Part shown: positions 11,119-23,020 of the stretch, piece after piece
How the letters are laid out: every line of letters starts with the position of its first letter
Numbering within the stretch: the first letter of the stretch is position 1
NCBI GenBank assembly: GCA_024663395.1
Contig: JANFAH010000017.1
Location: 744,001-808,000, forward strand
DNA: 64,000 nucleotides
Source of the DNA: Pisolithus tinctorius
Taxonomy: Eukaryota; Basidiomycota; Agaricomycetes; Boletales; Pisolithaceae
Direction: 5' to 3'
The notes under the pieces: model-generated
The model's database searches: none
Seen by the model: the letters and a program-made list of their open reading frames with translations, nothing else
Told to the model about the DNA's origin: nothing
Translations under genes and position numbers: made by a program

Positions 11119-12151
11119 AATCATTGTCCTTGCTCCCAATGAGGGTACAATCATCTACCAATGCAGGGGTAGAAATTCTTTCTTGTAAGGGTTGATGAGG
11201 ATGAATACACCAACATTGGGCTTGGGTGTGCCCAGGATGAGTGGTGTGACATAAAGGGCATTCATAGAGGCTGCAGTTGACCTAACATACCCAAGGTGGC
11301 AGCAAACATAGCATGCTTGATGATAGCATGGATCAGATGGGGTTAGAGGATGATCAGCCTCAATGAGTGCATTAAGCACAGGGGTTGGTGGTAGTTGGGT
11401 GAGAGTCTCAACATGACTCATAGTATAGATGAGCTCAGCTTCAGAGACACCAAAGGCAATCTCAGGGTCAACCACAGAATGGTGATGACAAGCCATGAGA
11501 ATTGCAGGGTTGTGGGTTGGGGCCTGAAAGGCAACAGGCATGGGGTCTGTCTGCTCTTTAAAGAGAGGCAGAGGAATGGGAGGACAATGGTGACAATGCT
11601 GGAGGGGAGGACAACATGGAGGAAACCAGGGGAGAGGTTGTGGTCAAGGGTCTTCAAGACCCAGGAGGAGGGGGAGTGATCAACATGGGATGTTGACAAA
11701 CATTATAAATGAGGTCTGCACCTCCAAGGATATCAAAAAGGCAAAAAAGCAGGGGAACCTGCTCATGGGTGATTTCATTCAAAATAGTTCTGGCAGGGGA
11801 CAGAAGGGGATTCTGTCAATTTACATAGCAAGAGAGTTCCTCAAGCTGAAGGGCTTTGACAGTGGCATGGTAGACAAGGTCAAGGGGGGAGTTTTGATTG
11901 ACCTCAGGATAGATGGTGCCAATGATGGCAGGGTCAGCAGTAAAAAGATGATAGGAGTTTATCATCTGGGTGCTAGCAGGCTGTTGTTGGTGACAAGCAA
12001 AGGGGGTGTGGCAGTGAGATGGTTCACAGGGATATGTGAAGGGATGAGGAGGAATTTCAATAAAGATGTTTCTGATGGTATGAGAGGAATGTTGAACAGG
12101 TGGTTTCTGAGGGGGAAAGTCTTTGGGGAAGCATTTCTCATATGCAGAGAG
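11119..12151 (-). pseudogene. T2 polyprotein C-terminal tail after the chromodomain
   Basis: This is the continuation of the T2 reading frame left of the T3 insertion. From 12151 leftward the frame runs about 112 codons as a Pro/His-rich tail (SAYEKCFPKDFPPQKPP) to a stop at 11816. Another open block follows at 11155-11541 (128 codons). In that block CYVCCHLGYVRSTA looks like a decayed CCHC knuckle (histidine replaced by tyrosine, last cysteine lost), comparable to the intact knuckle just before the T3 3' LTR. Function of the tail is unknown; nucleic-acid binding would be the guess from the knuckle. Confidence 0.6.
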
Positions 12152-12836
12152 TGTTACACTGCTCACATTCTTTCCTTTTTAGACTCTGTACTATACCATT
12201 TGCACTCATCATGCTCTTGAGTGACAATGTTCTGCCCCTGTAGGCCACTGCCTTCATGACTGGCCCTACATTCCATATGTTTCCTTTTATATCCTTCCCC
12301 CTGTCTACCCCACATTGTACTATAACTGGACTACATCTGTCCACCCTTCCTTCCATGATCCACTGGTGGCCCTGATCCATGTGGTCACATGACATATGTA
12401 CCCCCAGTACCTGTCTATCCCTATACATCATATATGCAGTTACCTCCCCTTTGTCATACATTCACCCCTGGTTCTGTCCACTCTGCAGACTTGGTTATAC
12501 ATGTAGTCCTGCTGTGCAGTGACTTGCTATGACTCAATGATGCCTTAGCAGGAACTCAGGTGTACATTTAAACATTTTTGAATGTTTGTCCACAGGCACT
12601 TTACATACATATATAAACTCACATGTATTGTACTGCTCCCTTATTTGAAATCTACTTTGCAACCACCCTTAGCTCTGCTTGCTGTACCCATGAGGACTTG
12701 ACAGTACAACTTTGGTTGGCCAAGACTAGTGTCCTGTCACTAGTGAAGTTAAATTATGTGTCACCTCTCATGCAGTCACATGCTTGTGCCTTCACTGCAC
12801 TCAATTCATGACATGATACAAGTTGTTGGCATAACA
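12152..12836 (+). repeat. T3 5' LTR
   Basis: The first of the two T3 LTRs. It matches 47323-48009 along its whole length, with scattered C/T and G/A differences and a 2-bp length difference near the start. Ends are TGTTACAC and GCATAACA. It contains a candidate TATA-like stretch (ACATATATAAACTC, about 12604-12617) in the second half, a plausible Pol II start region. Short ORFs within it recur in the other LTR and are not genes. Confidence 0.92.
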
Positions 12837-13022
12837 GAAGATTTCAAATCACCCAGCCATATCAAAGACTGGATTACCCTTCAGATACCTGTGCTCTGGA
12901 ATCCTTGCTAGGCAAAATAGCCTGCAGAACAAGAACCTCCTGCCACCACTACAGGAACCACTGGTGATAATCACCAGTGAGCTAGCCCCTAACCTTTGGC
13001 ACTAACCTTCCTCTTTGTCAAC

Positions 13023-14488
13023 ATGTCTTTGCACCAAGAAGAAGGAAGCAAGAGGCCTCCATCAGCAGCCTCTTTGTTCAAACCTCCTGTACCTTCTCAT
13101 AAAGGAAAAGAAGTCCTCAAAGCAAGGCCACTTATTCATCACCCTTTGGTGCAAACTCCAAACCCTCATATTGGTCTTGAAGACCCACCAGTAAGGCCCC
13201 AACTTGGGCAATTGGCAGAATTGACCTCACCAATCAACTTTACTACTTATCAAAACCCAAAGCCTATTGGCTTGGACATTGCAACACAACCACAAGGGAT
13301 AGCCAGACCAGTGGACCCCTCATCCTCTTTGTCTACCAACATATACTTACCAACTTCTACCAACCCAATGGCAGAAGAACTCACTCACCAAACCTCTGGA
13401 CTCAACCTCCAGGATCCCTTCACTGGACAGAGTAGGGTTACCCCTGAAATGGCTGCCAAATTCTACAAATCCCTTTTCAGTAGAGATGTGGTTAGGCCTA
13501 AGGGCCCCTCCCAAGGTTCTGAGGAGAAAGGAAAGGAACATGACTTTAAGGGAGGGGGACTGAAAGAAATTGGCCTCAACAAACCCTTCTTGTACACCAG
13601 AGCTCATCAGGACTTTTCCACCTGGCTGAGCAGCATCAAGCTTTACCTCACCACTAATGAACACATCTACTATGAGGACCAATCCAAGATCATGTTTGCC
13701 CTCTCCTACATGGGGAGCAGCTCAGCCTGAGCCTTCACAGAGGCCTACATCAATGAAAATACTACTGCTCTTGGGGACCTCAAAATTTTTGATGGCTGGG
13801 ACAAGTTTGTCACCAAACTCAAAGAAACATTCCAAGTAGGAGACACAAGGTCTACACCACTAATCTACCTCTCTGCTATCTGCCAAGGAGACTGCTTGCT
13901 CAACAAGTACATCACCAACTTCTGCAACTGCCTCAACAAGGCCCAGATATCTACTGAAGACTTGACTGCAGCAGTCTTCTTTGGGAAAGGCCTTAATGAG
14001 GAGATCAACAAGTGGATCCTCATGGCTGGCCCCAAGCCAGACACCATCAAAGACTGGATCTGGCAAGCAACTGCAGCTCATGCAGTGATGGCTACCCTCA
14101 AGGTCTCTCTGGAAAAGCAACTTATCAAGACTGCTCCTATCTATGGAAACAAGAACAATCTTCTCATGGATCAAAGTCTCATTCATCTCTGAGAACTCCA
14201 TACCAAGACCCCTATGCTATGGATGTTGATTGGAAATCAAAGGTCCAATCACAGAGCAAAGCTCCTACCTGTTATGGATGCAGTAAGACAGGGCACATGA
14301 AGTCTAAGTGCCCCTCATCTGCAACAAGCAGTAAGTCTTCCTCAGCCCAGAAATTCCACACTCACATCCTGGCAATGCTCAAGGAGTTCAATGAAGCTTT
14401 GGAGGAAGAAGAAGACAAAAAACCAGAGGACAAATACAGTGGGGGACCAAAAGGAAACCTGGATTTTTGGAAGGCTCCCCTGGTGTAG
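13023..14488 (+). pseudogene. gag: T3 gag with CCHC knuckle, broken
   Basis: The ATG at 13023 (MSLHQEEGSKRPPS) opens a Pro/Ser-rich N-terminus, then a capsid-like region starting at FLYTRAHQDFSTWLSSIKLY. A TGA at 13728-13730 stands where TGG (Trp) would keep the frame, and reading continues as AFTEAYINENTTALGDLKIF. After a second frame change near 14160, the block carries PTCYGCSKTGHMKSKCPSS, a CX2CX4HX4C knuckle, and ends in an acidic tail at 14488. Gag is the particle and RNA-binding protein; this copy cannot be translated intact. Confidence 0.83.
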
Positions 14489-14547
14489 TGTCAGGAAGAG
14501 AGCCCATAGTATCCTGAAAGATAGAGGTTAAGATAGGAACTGAGAAA

Positions 14548-14910
14548 GTGTATGATTACAAACAAGATATGTCAATCACTTCTATCACTGGTTTCGCTTA
14601 CCTCATTGATTGTGAAAATGCTACCATCCAAACCATCCTCAACTCAGGTGCTGAAACAAATATCATTGATCCAGCAATAGTCGAGAAATATGACATCCTG
14701 ACATGCAAAATCACAGGACCTTGGGAGTCAAGAAGCTACAAGGGCAGGACTGGAGATTGGGTAACCCATATCACTTCCTTCAGAGCCAAGATCTGGGGAA
14801 AGACTATGTGCATCCACACATATGTCCTCAAGCTTGGAAATTGGGAGTCCCTCCTTCTCAGAATGCCCTGGCTCAAGGAATGCAACCCTATAATCAGCTG
14901 GACCTCTTGA
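14548..14910 (+). pseudogene. T3 aspartic protease, catalytic Asp replaced by Asn
   Basis: A 120-codon block in protease position. The signature reads ILNSGAETNIID, where retropepsins have I-L-D-S-G-A; the codon AAC in CTCAACTCAG is one G-to-A step from GAC and would be a lost CpG (CTCGAC). The C-terminal strand LLLRMPWLKECNP matches the family's LGMPWL-type box. Without the aspartate the protease is inactive. Confidence 0.72.
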
Positions 14911-15597
14911 AAGTTGATCAGGTGGGGAGAGCTTGACCATGGTCTTGACAAGAAGAACCACATTCATGGAACTGACTTTGCCTGGACCATCAAAACTAAC
15001 TGCACATCTATCTCTATGAAACTTGAGGCTTCACATATACAAGTAGAAGTTGAGTTACCACCAGAATATTGGGAGTTCTCAGTAGTCTTCTCCAAAGAAG
15101 AAATCCCTCTTCCACCTCACCAGGGGTTTGTTGACCACAAAATTCGCTTGAAGCCCAGCTTCTAACCAAAGAAGGGAGCCATCTATCCCCTCTCACTCAA
15201 CAAACCCAAGGCCCCCAGTGAGTTCATCAATGAGAACCTCAAGTGTGGAAAGATTCACCCCTCAAAATCTTCACAAGCTGCCCCTGTGTTTTTCATAGGA
15301 AAAAAGGATGGCAAAAGAAGACTCATCCAAGACTATTGCTACCTTAACTCACATACCATTGTCAACTTGTACCCTCTACCAGACATGAAAACCCTCCTGG
15401 ACAAACTTGCTGGCTCAAGGTACTTCACCAAGTTTGACATTCATTGGGGATTCATGAATATATGCATAAAGGAGGGCAACAAGTGGAAAGGGGCCTTCAT
15501 AACCCCTAGAGGGCTTTTCAAACCAACAGTAATGTTCTTCAGGCAGTGCAACTCACTGCCTACCTTTCAGAGGTATATGGACCACATGTTTGGAGAG
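14911..15597 (+). pseudogene. pol: T3 reverse transcriptase, part 1 (interrupted by T4)
   Basis: From about 15014 the frame reads the reverse-transcriptase approach (PPEYWEFSVVFSKEEI), the fingers (PVFFIGKKDGKRRLIQDYCY) and the palm (GSRYFTKFDIHWGFMNICI, with the first catalytic aspartate in KFDI). It then reaches TFQRYMDHMFGE and is cut by T4. The target site GAGAG is at 15593-15597. A TAA at about 15163-15165 breaks the frame upstream. The part carrying the FMDD box is found at 23760. Confidence 0.87.
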
Positions 15598-16331
15598 TGT
15601 CAAGTCCAGGCCTACTCCAACCAACTCCAACACTAAACAAGGTCTAGAGGAGGGTCTGGAAGCAAGTCTGACACACAGGAACAGAACTCTGACTAGTGGA
15701 GTGGTGGCAGGAATGAAGGCCGCCAAGACACAGGTGGAGCAGAGTGAGGGTGTCGGGTTTAGCTCATGCGCTACCCCCTTGCACAATCTCAGCCCTCATA
15801 TTTCAGAGGGAGAGTACAGACAGAGAGTTGGAGATAACTCCGACAGGCAGAAGACGGAATCAGAGGGAGTAGGAACTAAGTTGATATTTGTACTGAGGGA
15901 CGGTGGAGTATGATACATGCTTTTATACTACTACAGAGGTACAGTAACCAGAATTGGAACTGACATACAGAGACTCGTAAAATTTCAAGTAAAACTTCCC
16001 AGATGATGAATGAAGGGTAGATGGAGGACATACAAGTGGGTAACATAGGACATCCAAAAAAGGAAACAGTCCAGGCACTGGACCATGCAGTGCGTGTGCT
16101 GTGGAGTACCTGACTGTGCACTGTCAGGGAGAAGTCCAAAGGTAGTCACATGACCCCTCAGAGAACAGTCTGCCTGGTCCGGTAGGAGAGCAACACAAGT
16201 CCAACAGTAGTCAGAGTGGAGATGGTTCATAGACAACAGAAGGTGGGCGGAGTTGGTGCGGAGTGAGCAAATGACCAGCGGAAAAGGGTGCAGAGTTAGT
16301 GATGATGCAGGATGAATGCACAGTCATGACA
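15598..16331 (-). repeat. T4 3' LTR
   Basis: The left copy of the 734-bp T4 LTR, aligned without length change to 23021-23754 with scattered transitions. Because T4 is on the minus strand, this is its downstream LTR. The purine tract adjoins it at 16332-16345. Confidence 0.92.
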
Positions 16332-16526
16332 GTGCCCCCCCCTTAGGGCCTGAACCCCTGAAGGCCGCATGTATGGAACGAGATCAACACGAGTTGATCA
16401 TTTGAAATTATTTTGATGCCTCGAGGATAATGGCTTTAGCTGTGGTGGAGCTCCATCAGAGTTCGAAGTACCGCTTAAAAAAACACGTGTTAGGGTACTG
16501 AACCTTCGTTCCTTCCCCCCATCACC

Positions 16527-17583
16527 ATGTCTCCCCAGCGACAGAGCAAAACTCCCCAGCCAACCCCCAGCCATGTCCGTGACTACTCCCAAGTTGTGGA
16601 TGACGAGCTGGTCGTCCTCACTGATGACTCCACCAACACCGAGTGAGAGAAGTCCACAGAGAAGGCGTGCCGACGAGAGGAGGCCGAGCGGAGAGAGAGA
16701 GAGTGCAAGGCAGAGCGCAAGGCCAAGCGCAAGGAGGCCAAGAGGCAGAAGGTGGAGGAGGAGCGGTTGGAGGCAGAGCAGAAGCAGAGAGTGGAAGAGG
16801 AGGCTCAGAGGAGAAGGGCGACAGAGGAAGAGGAGGCTCGAAAGAAGAGGGCAGCAGAGGCAGAGGCAGAGAGCCCAGGCTAGGTGGGATGAGGCCATGC
16901 AGAGGTGAGTAGCAGATTACTGCGAGTCAGGTGGAGCTGACCTATTTTTTTTTTTTTTTTTGACCTTACTCCATTTCAGGTTAACCAGTGCGGTGTACGA
17001 CATCAACACCACCCAGAAGGTCCCTGGGGCCTCTGTGGTGGTGGTCACTGCAACCAAGAGAGCCCCCTGCACTCGCTGTATAGCGAGTCTGACAGCAGGG
17101 CAGTGCAAGCTGGGGCAAGGCAAGACCAGGGCCTGCATGCCCTGTCACAACAAGAAGAAGACATGCAGTTGGACATGGGAAGAGGTGGTGGTGGGGCCCT
17201 CGTGGAAGAGAGCAGGGACAGGGAGCTCCCAAGGAGAGAAGAAGAAGAGGACACAAGGGAAGGGGAAGGAGAAAGCAACAGAGACGGAGGAAGCAGATGA
17301 CAAGTGGGAGATAGGCGGAGAAGATGAGGAGGAGCCAGCAACACTGCACAAGGGACCCTTAGGAGCAGGGGTCTCCTCCTGGTGGATGGAGTGGGAGTGG
17401 GAGTGGCAGCTGCAGGCTGTGGAGAGGTACATGGCAGCGCACGAGAAGGCTGCAACAGCCTTTGAGAGGATGGCAAGGGCAGTGGAGTGGATGGCGGAGG
17501 CCGCAGAGCAGACAGCCAACGAGTGGGGGCTGTATCGTGAGTGGGTGGAATGGGCAGAGATGAGGAGGAGGGAGGATGTGTGA
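16527..17583 (+). pseudogene. T4 antisense accessory gene: coiled coil + cysteine cluster, one intron
   Basis: A gene running opposite to T4 pol, between pol and the 3' LTR. Exon 1 (16527-16904) starts MSPQRQSKTP and becomes a long Glu/Arg/Lys/Ala-rich helix ending ARWDEAMQR. An intron follows with GTGAGT donor and a T-run plus TTTCAG acceptor (16905-16979). Exon 2 (to 17583) carries a cysteine cluster: CTRC, then a C before KLGQGKTRACMPCHNKKKTC. An acidic stretch and a further helix follow. Exon 1 has a TGA after LTDDSTNTE and a small frame slip near 16880, so this copy is broken. T5 has the same gene with an intron at the same place. The cluster resembles fungal zinc-cluster DNA-binding domains in spacing only; function unknown. 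Confidence 0.65.
16905..16979 (+). other. Intron of the T4 antisense gene
   Basis: A 75-base GT-AG intron: donor GTGAGTAGC after CAGAG, a run of 16-17 T at about 16945, and acceptor CATTTCAG before GTTAACC. Splicing joins the charged helix of exon 1 to the cysteine-cluster exon. The T5 copy has a 50-base intron at the equivalent place (35685-35734). Confidence 0.65.
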
Positions 17584-17972
17584 GAGGCCAGGATGGCTGA
17601 GGTTGAGTGCACAGGCAGAGGATGGAAGAGGCCTCAGTCAGAGGCAGAGGAGGACAAGAACGAGGAAGCGGATGAAGGTGCGGAGGGGGATAATGAGGAA
17701 GAGGAAGAAGTTGGAGGAGAGAAGGAAGGCAGAGAAGAACAGGAGGGTGGCGGAGGACAAGCGATGGAAGAGTAGAGTAGTTTTGTTTTCTTTTTCTTTT
17801 TCTTTTTTTTTTGTCTTTAGTTTGTATATTTTGTATTACTACGAGATAGACTTGTGATTTTGTTTGTGACTCTGAGAAGTGAAATGGATAAGCGGAGAAA
17901 ATTCTAAAGTACTTAAGGTAGTTTGGTAAGAGGTGGAGTTGGCCTGTGGAGGAGGATTATGTAGGCAGAGTA
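17584..17972. other. T4 spacer between antisense gene end and pol end
   Basis: A charged open block (17593-17775) directly downstream of the antisense gene could be an out-of-frame extension of its acidic C-terminus. A pyrimidine-rich stretch (TTTTGTTTTC, CTTTTTCTTT) follows at 17779-17815. No independent gene is supported. Confidence 0.35.
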
Positions 17973-19529
17973 TTATGGCGGAGGTTGGTACAGGCCAGGT
18001 TTGTGTGGATAGCATTCATGGAAAGCGGATACTATGTTGGAAGCGTGATCTAGCTCAGTTGCAAGCAACCAAGAGGTTTCCTCGTCGGTGTTCTTGTAAC
18101 CAGCCCAGCAGACTAGATACAAGAGTTGACAGTGGCGGCAACGGCAGTCCACCTTAGAGTCGAGTATCTCTGATACTTCATACTCAAGGTCACCATTGAC
18201 ATCCACTGGCAGAAGCGGAGGTTGTTGTTGGTTTGGGAAAGGGTTAGTTGCCGTGGCTTCCAGTTGTGAGACATGGAAGACCAGATGTACCGAGCACATA
18301 GAGTCAGGGAGCTTAAGCATGACAGAATGCGTACCTGGCCTGGCCAAGATGGTGAACAGACCTAAGTACTTTTCAGAGAGTTTTTCCGAAGGACGAGTGG
18401 AGTGGAAGTACTTGGCTTTGACATAGGCCTGTTCTCCAACCTTAAACTCAGGTGGAGGTATGCACTTGGCATCCGCTGGACCCTGGTAGCACTGCTGAGT
18501 GGCGGACATTTCAGAGCGGAGGAAGTCATGAAGGGCAGAGAGCTCAATGACATAGTCATGAGCCCTTGGAGAAGTGAAGTCTTGGTCAGGGACCACAGAC
18601 AGGTTTGGATGGTATCCCTTGTTAGCGAAGAAGGGACAAACTCCAGTAGTCGCACTTGGTGCATTGTTGAAAGCAAACTCCGCTAGAGGTAACAGCTCAG
18701 CCCAGTTGTCTTGTTGGTAGTTGCAGTAGACATGAAGGTACTGTTTGAGGGTCTGGTTTGTTCACTCGGTCTGGCCATCGCCTTCTGGGTGGTAACCCAA
18801 AGTGAAGTGAAGACACATATCAAGGGCCTTTCCTAGAGAGCGGAAGAAGTGTGAGATGAACTCAGGACCTCTGTCAGAGGTGACATTAGCTGGAACTCCA
18901 TGCTTGGAGAAGACATGGGTTAGGAAGAGCTTAGCAAGTTCGGCAGAGGTGACAGAGTTGTGGGTGGGGATGAACACTGCTTGCTTTGAGAGGTGGTCCA
19001 CTACCACGAGTATGGTGGAGCAGCCATTGGAGTTGGGGAGGTGTTCGATGAAGTCCATGGAGATGGAGTTCCAAGGTCTCTCTGGGACGGGAAGTTGCTT
19101 CAGTAGACCATAAGGGCGGTGGCATGGAGTTTTGCTGCATCCACAGGCAGTGCAAGACCTGACGTATTCTTTCATGTCGGAGCAGAGGTTAGGCCACACG
19201 TAGTCCCTGCGGACGAGTTCTAGGGTGTGGTTTTGCCCGAAATGGCCTGCTAGAGGATGGTCATGCTTAAACCGAAGCACTCGAAGGTGGAGGTCATCAA
19301 TGTCAGGGACAAAGATGTGACCATCGAGGCAGAGTAGACCGTCGGAGTCCAGGGAGCACCGAGGCTTAGTTGGAGTTGGAAGGTGGCTGGCAGAGACGGG
19401 GTCAGAGGGTAGGGCAGAGATGATGTCAGAGTGCAAGCACTCAACATCAAAGACCATGGTGGCACAGAGTACAGGTGCCATGAGGGTGGTGGTACGGAGG
19501 GACGACACAAGTTGCTCCTGTGTAAACAT
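17973..19529 (-). pseudogene. T4 integrase and chromodomain
   Basis: Reading leftward from 19529: the HHCC zinc finger (H in RFKHDHPLAGHFGQNH, cysteines in VRSCTACGCSK), the core with the first aspartate in ISMDFIEHLP and the second in TSDRGPEF, then LGYHPEGDGQTE, where a TGA at 18759-18761 replaces the arginine expected before TNQTL. After another frame block (18596-17973) come the GPF-like region (KLSEKYLGLFTIL), HLVFHVSQLE and a chromodomain (EYEVSEILDSKVD then LVCWAGYKNTDEETSWLLATEL). Chromodomains steer integration to methylated histone H3 in known chromoviruses. Stops and frame changes inactivate this copy. Confidence 0.88.
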
Positions 19530-21697
19530 AGGGCAGAGATTGTGAGGATTTACCTGTGCATAGTCCCTATCCCCCCCTTTTGGGTAGATGTCCCAACGTC
19601 ACATAAGTGTGTCAGGTTTGGCTCCAAGGTGGCCAGGTCAGAAGCAGATGGAAAGGTTGAACTGGGAAAGGTACTCCGACCAGTGGGCCTGTCGACGAGT
19701 GAGAACCTTAGAGGTGGAAAAATACTCAAGGTTTTTGTGGTCCATCACCACGTCAACAGGTAAGGCGGAACCTTCTAGGTAATGCCACCAGTGGCAGAAA
19801 GCCTCGAAGATAGCCAACAGCTCCTTGTTGTGGGTATCATAGTTGAGTTCTGGTGCAGTCATGGTGTGAGAGTAGAAAGCGACTGGGCAGAGTTCACTGT
19901 CAGAGCAGGTGATCGACAAAATGCCAGCAATGGCATAGTTGGAGGCGTCAGTTTCAACTGTAAGCGGAGCATCAGGAACCCAATGAGTGAGAACAGGAGT
20001 GGAGCTGAAGGCATCCTTCAGGCGGAGGAAAGCAGACTGGCACTCCTTGGAAAAGTTCCAAGGAGCACCCTTTTGTGTGAGGTGAGTGAGTGGAACGATG
20101 ATGTCAGAGTAGTTATTAATGAACCGTCTGTAGAAATTTGTGAAGCCAAGGAAAGACTGGATGTCTCGCACCTTCCGCAGCTCAGGCCAGTCACAGACTG
20201 CCTGAACCTTCTCAGCGGACATGGTGAGACCAGAGGGAGAAAGAACATAACCGAGGTACTCGATGGAGTCAGAGTGAAACTTGCACTTCTCTGGCTTGGC
20301 ATAAAGGCCATGCTTTTGAAGGTGGCGGAGTACCTCTTTTACATGTTCGCAATGCGACTCCATGTCCTGTGAATAGATTAGGATGTCATCGAGGTATACC
20401 ATGACGCAGACATCAAGCATGTCTGCAAAGATGCTATTGACAAATCACTGGAAAGCTGCAGGCGCATTAGTCAGGCTGAATGGCATTACCCACCACTCGT
20501 AAGAACCATAACGAGTGCAGAAAGCCGTTTTCCATTCATCTCTGTCTGCTATGTGGACCAGATGATAGGCATGGTGGAGATCAATCTTGGTGTAGACTTT
20601 AGTGTGGCTTGGAGAGTTGAGTAGGTTGAAGATGAGTGGCAGCAGATAGTGATCTTTTTTCGTGATTTTGTTGAGTCCTTGATAGTCTACACAGAGGCGG
20701 AGTGAACCGTCCTTCTTCTTTATGAAGAGGACAGGGGCACCGTGAGCAGAGGTGGACTGTTTGATGAAACTGTAGCCAAGATGCTCATCAATAAAGGTGT
20801 GTAGAGCTTCAAGCTCTGGCGGAGAAAGAGAGTAGATCGTGCCAATGGGTGGAGAGGCTCCTTCCTCGAGGTCGATCTGGAGATCGAACGAGCGGTGTGG
20901 CAGAAGTTCTGTGGCCTGTCTTTACTAAAGATGTCAGCAAACTTGTGATACTTAGGAGGAACTGAAGAGAGGTCAGGAGGTGGAGAAGAGGCAGAGGATG
21001 CACAAAGCTTCACATCATCAGCGGAGAGCTGTAAGCAGAACTGTCTAGAGCCAGGGAGGGCACAGGCTCTGACATACACAGCAGCATTGATGAGTGAGAC
21101 GAGTGGAGCAGAGAACGGTGAGTCTGTCGGAGGTGCAGTCAGAGCTGCAAATGGAGCAGAGGGTGTCGGATCTGGAGCAGAGGTTGCAGTGGAAGAAGAC
21201 GAAGGTGCCTGGGGTGTCAGCATTCCCTGTAACGATGGTTTGAACGATATACTGCCCAGTACCCAGTCAATCGACAGATTGAAGTGGGTGAGCCAGTTGT
21301 GTCCTAATACCAGTGAACATGAAGAATCCAATGGAGTAACATAAAATGAAATGGAGTTGACATCGCTGGAAGGAAAGTGGAGGGACAGATCTACTTCTTG
21401 GGAAATGACAGCATTTGTACTACCATCAAACAAGCGGAGCAGAACTGGCAGAGAAATGGAGGAAACAGGAATGGCATATTTTTTGATTATAGACAGGTCT
21501 ACAAAACAATGAGAGGAACCAGAATCGATCAATACAGAAACAGTATCATTGGAATAGTCAAGAAGAGTTACAGACGGAAGTAAAGAATTGGGACTAGAAA
21601 GAGCGGATGCATTGAGTCAGATGTCTGGTTGCACACAGTTGGGATCAATGCTTCCTCCAGGCTGTGCGAGCTCCCTGGAGGAGTGGACTAATTTTTT
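19530..21697 (-). pseudogene. pol: T4 protease, reverse transcriptase and RNase H
   Basis: The pol frame is -1 relative to gag and opens at the slippery site (21697). It reads to a TGA before LNASALSSPNS, then the protease signature VLIDSGSSHCFVDL (intact D-S-G) and LVLGHNWL. The reverse transcriptase follows after a frame slip near 20935: [15 protein letters not shown], then a TGA at 20445-20447 within AFQ-FVN, then MVYLDDILIYS with the YLDD box. RNase H shows the aspartate in LTVETDASNYAIAG and ends in the DHKNLEYF block. Several stops are at sites where related copies have arginine. No intact polyprotein. Confidence 0.9.
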
Positions 21698-22959
21698 GGC
21701 TCTGCCTTCTCCTCAGTCGGAGTGGGCAGAGTTCCAGCCATAGCTGCATGGGCTTTGGCTGCATGAGAGGTGGACTTGGGACAGTCCTTGGCGGAGTGGC
21801 CAGCCTCACCACAGAAGAGGCAGAGGTTGTTTTTCATCCTGCGCTGTCGTTCAGCAGAGGTGAGTTTGCCATCCTTGCCCAGAAGATGGGCAATATCGGA
21901 CTTGGGCAGATCTTTCTGTTTGCCCTTGCCCTTGGCATTGGACTTTGGAGTGGAGGATGAGGAGGACGACGATTTAGTTTTATTGTCGGAGTTGGAAGAC
22001 TGCAACTTGTCAGAGGCGGACTTGGTGGTGCACAAGATCTCTGCTTTGTGCTCCCAGTAGCATGCATCGATGGTCTGAGCGAGTTTGCAGAGTTGTGCAA
22101 GGGTAGAAGGTTTTCTGACACGAGCGATCTTGTCCTTGATGCAGTCTGGAAGTCCACTATAGAAGTGGTGGTGGAGTGCACCAACACCATAGTCCTTGAC
22201 CTGTGAAGCCCAGCGATTGAACTCCACAACATATTTGGTAATTTGAGAACCATCCTTCATGGTGAGGTTCTTGAGTTGTTGGATGGCATCTGCTATGGCA
22301 TCATGTGGACCGAAGTTAGTTGTGAGCTCTTGTAAGAACTTGTGATAGTCGTCCATCCAGAGTGGGTGGTCATAGTTGTCGGGGTTTAGTAGGTCTGGCT
22401 TGAACCAAGCCAGGGCCATACCCTTAAGATAAGATTGAGCGAAGGTAACCTTTGCTCTGTCAGAGTGGAATGTGCAAGGGTGGTCTTGGAAGTTCAGCTC
22501 GCATTGAACAAGGAACTTGCAGAGTTTCTTGGGGTCGGAGCCATCGAAGGTGTCAGGCTTGCGGACCTTGGTTTTTGGAGCGGAGTCCCCAGTGCATGAA
22601 CTAGACCACGCAAGCGCATGGACAGCTCTAGCAAGAGCTACGAGGGGATCCTCTGGCAGCTCAGCCAGGTCTTTGGGGACATCCCCATCACTGCTGCCCC
22701 CACCATTGGGATCACCATCAGGATAATCAGGGTTGGGGTTGGGTCCATCATCTCGATTACGAGGAGATGGAGTATGGAAGGTTGTTGGGTGGAGGTCGAA
22801 GTGACCAGCTTGCGTAGCGCTTTCGCCTTCAGTGTGAGAGCGGTGTCAAGCGGAGAAAGACTGGAATTGTTCAATGACGGAAGGGAGTTGATGTGGATTA
22901 GCTAGTGCTACAGCGAGGTTCTCAGCGACCTCTCTCTGGGATTGAGCTTGAGTTCTCAT
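21688..22959 (-). pseudogene. gag: T4 gag with CCHC knuckle
   Basis: The ATG at 22959 (MRTQAQSQREVAENL) opens the frame. A TGA about 35 codons in (FSA-stop-HRSH) is the only early stop I see. The middle has an Asn/Asp/Pro/Gly-rich linker, then the capsid-like region (TFDGSDPKKLCKFLVQCELN, WFKPDLL, KYVVEFNRWASQV). The C-terminus carries NNLCLFCGEAGHSAKDCPKS, an intact CX2CX4HX4C knuckle, and ends AEPKN at TAG. The family is the UBN2/retrotransposon gag of chromoviruses. One or few point changes separate it from an open frame. Confidence 0.88.
21691..21697 (-). promoter_or_regulatory. T4 -1 ribosomal frameshift heptamer at the gag stop
   Basis: On the minus strand the gag frame ends CCA AAA AAT TAG, so A-AAA-AAT (X-XXY-YYZ form) sits immediately before the stop. 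The pol frame is exactly -1 from gag and is open through the site (KKLVHSSREL). T5 has A-AAA-AAA at the same place. I infer programmed -1 frameshifting makes Gag-Pol. Confidence 0.65.
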
Positions 22960-23020
22960 AATGGTGTAAGTTTTTTGGAAGACAGAAAACGAGATCGTAC
23001 AAGTGTGAGTATGAATATAC

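Noticed and set aside
12138..12461. ORFs repeated at 12138-12461 and 47302-47634
   Set aside because: Both lie in the same part of the two T3 LTRs; repetition comes from the LTRs.
15590..15913. Similar ORFs at 15590-15913 and 23124-23336
   Set aside because: They lie within the two T4 LTRs and are not genes.
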